Assembly: GCA_030145595.1 (NCBI GenBank)
Contig: JAQYVG010000147.1
Span: 1 to 8,624 of the forward strand
Origin: Desulfobacterales bacterium
Lineage (GTDB): Bacteria; Desulfobacterota; Desulfobacteria; Desulfobacterales; UBA11574
DNA length: 8,624 nucleotides
Direction: 5' to 3'
A model generated the notes under the pieces. It was given only the letters and a program-made list of their open reading frames with translations, ran no database searches and was not told the DNA's origin. Both the position numbers and the translations under genes were made by a program. Shown piece by piece: positions 6,979 through 8,624 of this stretch. How positions within the stretch are numbered: position 1 is the stretch's first letter; each line of letters begins with the position of its first letter.

Positions 6979-7120
6979 AAAGGTTTACCATCCGATTGAA
7001 TTGAGAGTACCCGCCAAAAAAGCGAAGCAAATAGTATGATGGAAAAACCAGTATGCGTAAAGAATATAGTTTTAGTGGTCATATTAATCTCTTTTTTTCA
7101 AGTTAAGGGAGGATTTCACA

Positions 7121-7408
7121 ATGGCAGTTAAAGTATTTATTGAGCGGGTAACACCGGAAAGCAAGGCCGCAGCGTTAAAGCCTCTTTTGAAAAAGCTGAG
7201 GAATCTTGCCATGAGCCAACCTGGCTATATTTCAGGAGAAACATTCAAGAGAATCGACAGACCCGGCGAGAATCTGGTCATCAGCACATGGCAATCTATG
7301 GATGACTGGCGAACATGGGTACTTAGCGAAGAAAGAGGCGAGACCCAGGAAAAAATAGATTATTTACTTGGAGAAAAAACCGAGTACAAAATCTATTCCT
7401 ATGATTAA
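7121..7408 (+). CDS. Small ABM-domain (antibiotic biosynthesis monooxygenase family) protein
   Basis: This 95-residue protein matches the ABM dimeric alpha-beta barrel over its whole length. The visible family features are an N-terminal strand VKVFIERV, a helix rich in K and L with PLLKKLRNLAMSQPGY, the strand around GYISGETFKR, the strand NLVISTWQSMDDWRTWV with its conserved tryptophans (residues 66-75), the ER of SEERGE, and a final strand TEYKIYSYD. ABM proteins include heme-degrading IsdG/HmoB types, quinol monooxygenases and many proteins of unknown function; no substrate can be assigned here. AAGGGAGG (7105-7112) lies 8 bases before the ATG, one of the best binding sites in the window, suggesting good expression. 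It stands alone, with its own promoter-like and terminator-like sites on either side. Confidence 0.8.
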   Translation: MAVKVFIERVTPESKAAALKPLLKKLRNLAMSQPGYISGETFKRIDRPGENLVISTWQSMDDWRTWVLSEERGETQEKIDYLLGEKTEYKIYSYD

Positions 7409-7726
7409 GCAACGAGATTATCAACGTTAACGCGCAAAGAATTCTTTCATTTTTTCTCTCTGTCGTTAACTCGACAGCAAGATTTCGGTGGATGCAGTGG
7501 AGCTGCCGCGGAGAGTCAACGCCATCCTGCCCAAAGAGCTAGATGGATTGAATCTTCGGCCATAAGTCGAAAAGAGAAAAGCACGTCAGTGCTTTAATCG
7601 TTGCATTTGCTACCGTCTCGTTCACGGAGCGGGGCGGTTTTAGACAGAAATAGACTCGCTTTGCATATTCAACTGATGAATCTGAACCTAAAAGCCTCAA
7701 TCTGAAAAGATGAAAGGAATAAAATA
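7409..7726. other. Intergenic region between ABM and carboxyltransferase genes
   Basis: This 318-base gap holds no supported gene. It contains a 12-base palindrome AAAGAATTCTTT (7436-7447), inverted copies GTTAACG/CGTTAAC (7426-7432, 7464-7470), small hairpins CTGTCG/CGACAG (7460-7477) and AAAGCAC/GTGCTTT (7578-7595), and a terminator candidate at 7613-7641. A short plus frame at 7470-7565 (ISVDAVELPRRVNAILPKEL and on) has no start and is not recognised. Confidence 0.5.
7613..7641 (+). terminator. Possible intrinsic terminator before the carboxyltransferase gene
   Basis: CCGTCTCGTT (7613-7622) can pair with AGCGGGGCGG (7628-7637) in ten pairs, three of them G-U, around the loop CACGG, and TTTT follows immediately (7638-7641). 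It would end transcription about 230 bases beyond the ABM gene. The G-U pairs on one side only mean it works in the plus direction. Confidence 0.4.
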
Positions 7727-8624
7727 ATGGGAGTCATCGAAGATAAAATCAAGGATCTCAAGGAGCGCGAAGCCAAGATTCTGCAGATGGGCGGTGAGAA
7801 GGGCGTTACCAGACAGCGTGATCAAGGCAAGCTGAACGCCCGGGAGCGGTTGGATGTTTTGTTCGATCCGGGAACGTTTCGAGAAATAGATATGTTTGTC
7901 AGCCACCGTTGTGTACAATTCGGCATGGAAAAGGTCGAGGTGGCTTCCGACGGTGTTGTTACCGGTCATGGCCTTGTGGAAGGAAGGCCGGTCTTTGCGT
8001 TTGCCCAGGATTTTACGGCCAGGGCCGGCACCTTGGGCGAAATGCATTCAAAGAAAATCTGTAAGATCATGGATCTGGCATTAAAGGCCGGGGTTCCGTT
8101 TGTCGGTATGAACGATTCCGGCGGTGCCAGGATCCAGGAAGGGGTTGACGCCCTTTCAGGGTACGGGCAGATTTTTTATCGCAACTCGTCTGCTTCGGGA
8201 GTCATACCGCAGATTTCGGCGATCATGGGACCCACGGCCGGAGGGGCGGTCTATTCTCCGGCCATGACCGACTGGGTGTTTATGGTCAAAAACACCAGCT
8301 ATATGTTCATCACCGGTCCGGACGTTATCAAGTCGGTTACCGGTGAAGAGATCACCTTTGAAGAGTTAGGCGGCGCCATGACCCATAATGAGAAAAGCGG
8401 GGTGGCGCATTTTGCCTGTGAGAATGATGAAGATGCCATCAACCGGATCAAAATGCTGCTTTCGTACCTGCCGTCCAACAACATGGAAGATCCTCCCTTG
8501 AAGGAAACATCTGATCCTTCAGACAGGACAGATGAGGAGCTAAATTTTTTGGTTCCTGATGATCCCAATAAGCCCTATGATATTAGGAAGATCATAAGCG
8601 AAGTTTTGGATGACAAGTATTTCT
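7727..8624 (+). CDS. Acyl-CoA carboxyltransferase (propionyl-CoA carboxylase beta / methylmalonyl-CoA carboxyltransferase), 3' end cut
   Basis: The first 299 codons of a gene that runs off the window; the family is usually about 515-520 residues. It is the carboxyltransferase subunit that moves a carboxyl group between biotin and propionyl-CoA/methylmalonyl-CoA, acting in propionate metabolism or, if membrane-linked, in a sodium-pumping methylmalonyl-CoA decarboxylase. Seen here: an N-terminal helix with KERE, GKLNARERLDVLFDPGTF, the AQDFT...GEMHSKKICKIMDLAL block, the oxyanion GGA at 132-134 in NDSGGARIQEG, and a second GGA at 172-174 in PTAGGAVYSP, then FITGPDVIKSVTGEE and EELGGAMTH, all typical of PccB/MmdA. 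AAAGGA (7713-7718) lies 8 bases before the ATG. The PccB, MmdA and 12S transcarboxylase types cannot be told apart from this half; the following genes, outside the window, would decide. Confidence 0.92.
   Translation, partial: MGVIEDKIKDLKEREAKILQMGGEKGVTRQRDQGKLNARERLDVLFDPGTFREIDMFVSHRCVQFGMEKVEVASDGVVTGHGLVEGRPVFAFAQDFTARAGTLGEMHSKKICKIMDLALKAGVPFVGMNDSGGARIQEGVDALSGYGQIFYRNSSASGVIPQISAIMGPTAGGAVYSPAMTDWVFMVKNTSYMFITGPDVIKSVTGEEITFEELGGAMTHNEKSGVAHFACENDEDAINRIKMLLSYLPSNNMEDPPLKETSDPSDRTDEELNFLVPDDPNKPYDIRKIISEVLDDKYF

Larger units (their letters stand above)
6701..7120. other. Intergenic region dense in inverted repeats
   Basis: No certain gene lies in this 420-base gap. It holds a hairpin just after the kinase gene, a cluster of competing TTTTACGA/TCGTAAAA-type inverted repeats (6757-6841), a tandem ATACTTA repeat (6791-6804), a minus-facing terminator-like structure (6875-6928), a promoter-like pair (6951-6978), and two short overlapping frames of 31 and 35 codons on opposite strands, each with a hydrophobic stretch (7036-7131 plus, 6975-7082 minus). 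Separate entries cover the stronger elements. Confidence 0.6.

Noticed and set aside
6931..7432. Integron cassette around the ABM gene, suggested by AACGTTA on both sides (6936-6942, 7424-7430) and GCTTAAC/GTTAGAA
   Set aside because: The sites do not fit RYYYAAC...GTTRRRY pairs in an attC fold, and the gene has its own promoter-like and terminator-like sites; a 7-base match is not meaningful.
7470..7565. Short frame ISVDAVELPRRVNAILPKEL before the carboxyltransferase gene
   Set aside because: No start codon with a binding site, stops at both ends and no recognised relationship; could be a remnant but unsupported.
7896..8084. 62-codon plus-strand frame inside the carboxyltransferase gene
   Set aside because: Out-of-frame shadow of a continuous, highly conserved carboxyltransferase reading frame starting at 7727.

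Overview
The window looks like a chromosomal piece of a mesophilic anaerobe of the Desulfobacterota, most likely a Desulfobacterales sulphate reducer. This is an inference from moderate GC, the style of the carboxyltransferase at the right end (propionate/methylmalonyl-CoA metabolism) and the intergenic palindromic repeats of CCGCAAAGACGC type. No rRNA, tRNA, CRISPR array, insertion sequence or phage gene is visible.

Layout: (1) 1-1169 is a gene-poor, degenerate left part. It holds a minus-strand remnant of an AAA/DUF4143 ATPase (336-842) in which the Walker A motif is joined directly to the C-terminal domain. (2) 1242-6700 is a sugar-phosphate block on the plus strand: a HAD phosphatase of the trehalose-6-phosphate phosphatase type (1242-2450), a 417-base gap filled by a compound palindromic repeat, a 1055-residue fusion of a beta-phosphoglucomutase-like HAD domain with a GH65 disaccharide phosphorylase (2868-6035), and, 2 bases further on, a P-loop kinase of the uridine kinase/phosphoribulokinase family with a GTG start (6038-6700). 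(3) 6701-7120 is an intergenic region rich in inverted repeats, with a terminator-like hairpin facing the minus strand and a promoter-like pair facing the plus strand. (4) 7121-7408 is a small ABM-domain protein. (5) 7727 to the window end is the first 299 codons of a biotin-dependent acyl-CoA carboxyltransferase.

How the genes may work together: the HAD phosphatase could make trehalose (or a related glucoside) from its 6-phosphate. The GH65 domain would cleave the disaccharide with phosphate to beta-glucose-1-phosphate plus a free acceptor sugar, and the fused HAD domain would turn beta-glucose-1-phosphate into glucose-6-phosphate. The kinase is a candidate for phosphorylating the released sugar, but its substrate cannot be read from sequence. 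No trehalose-6-phosphate synthase (OtsA) lies in the window. The three modules (bPGM-like HAD, T6P phosphatase, GH65) resemble those I recall being joined in one mycobacterial protein (OtsB1/Rv2006), which supports a real functional link. The carboxyltransferase and ABM gene appear to be separate transcription units.
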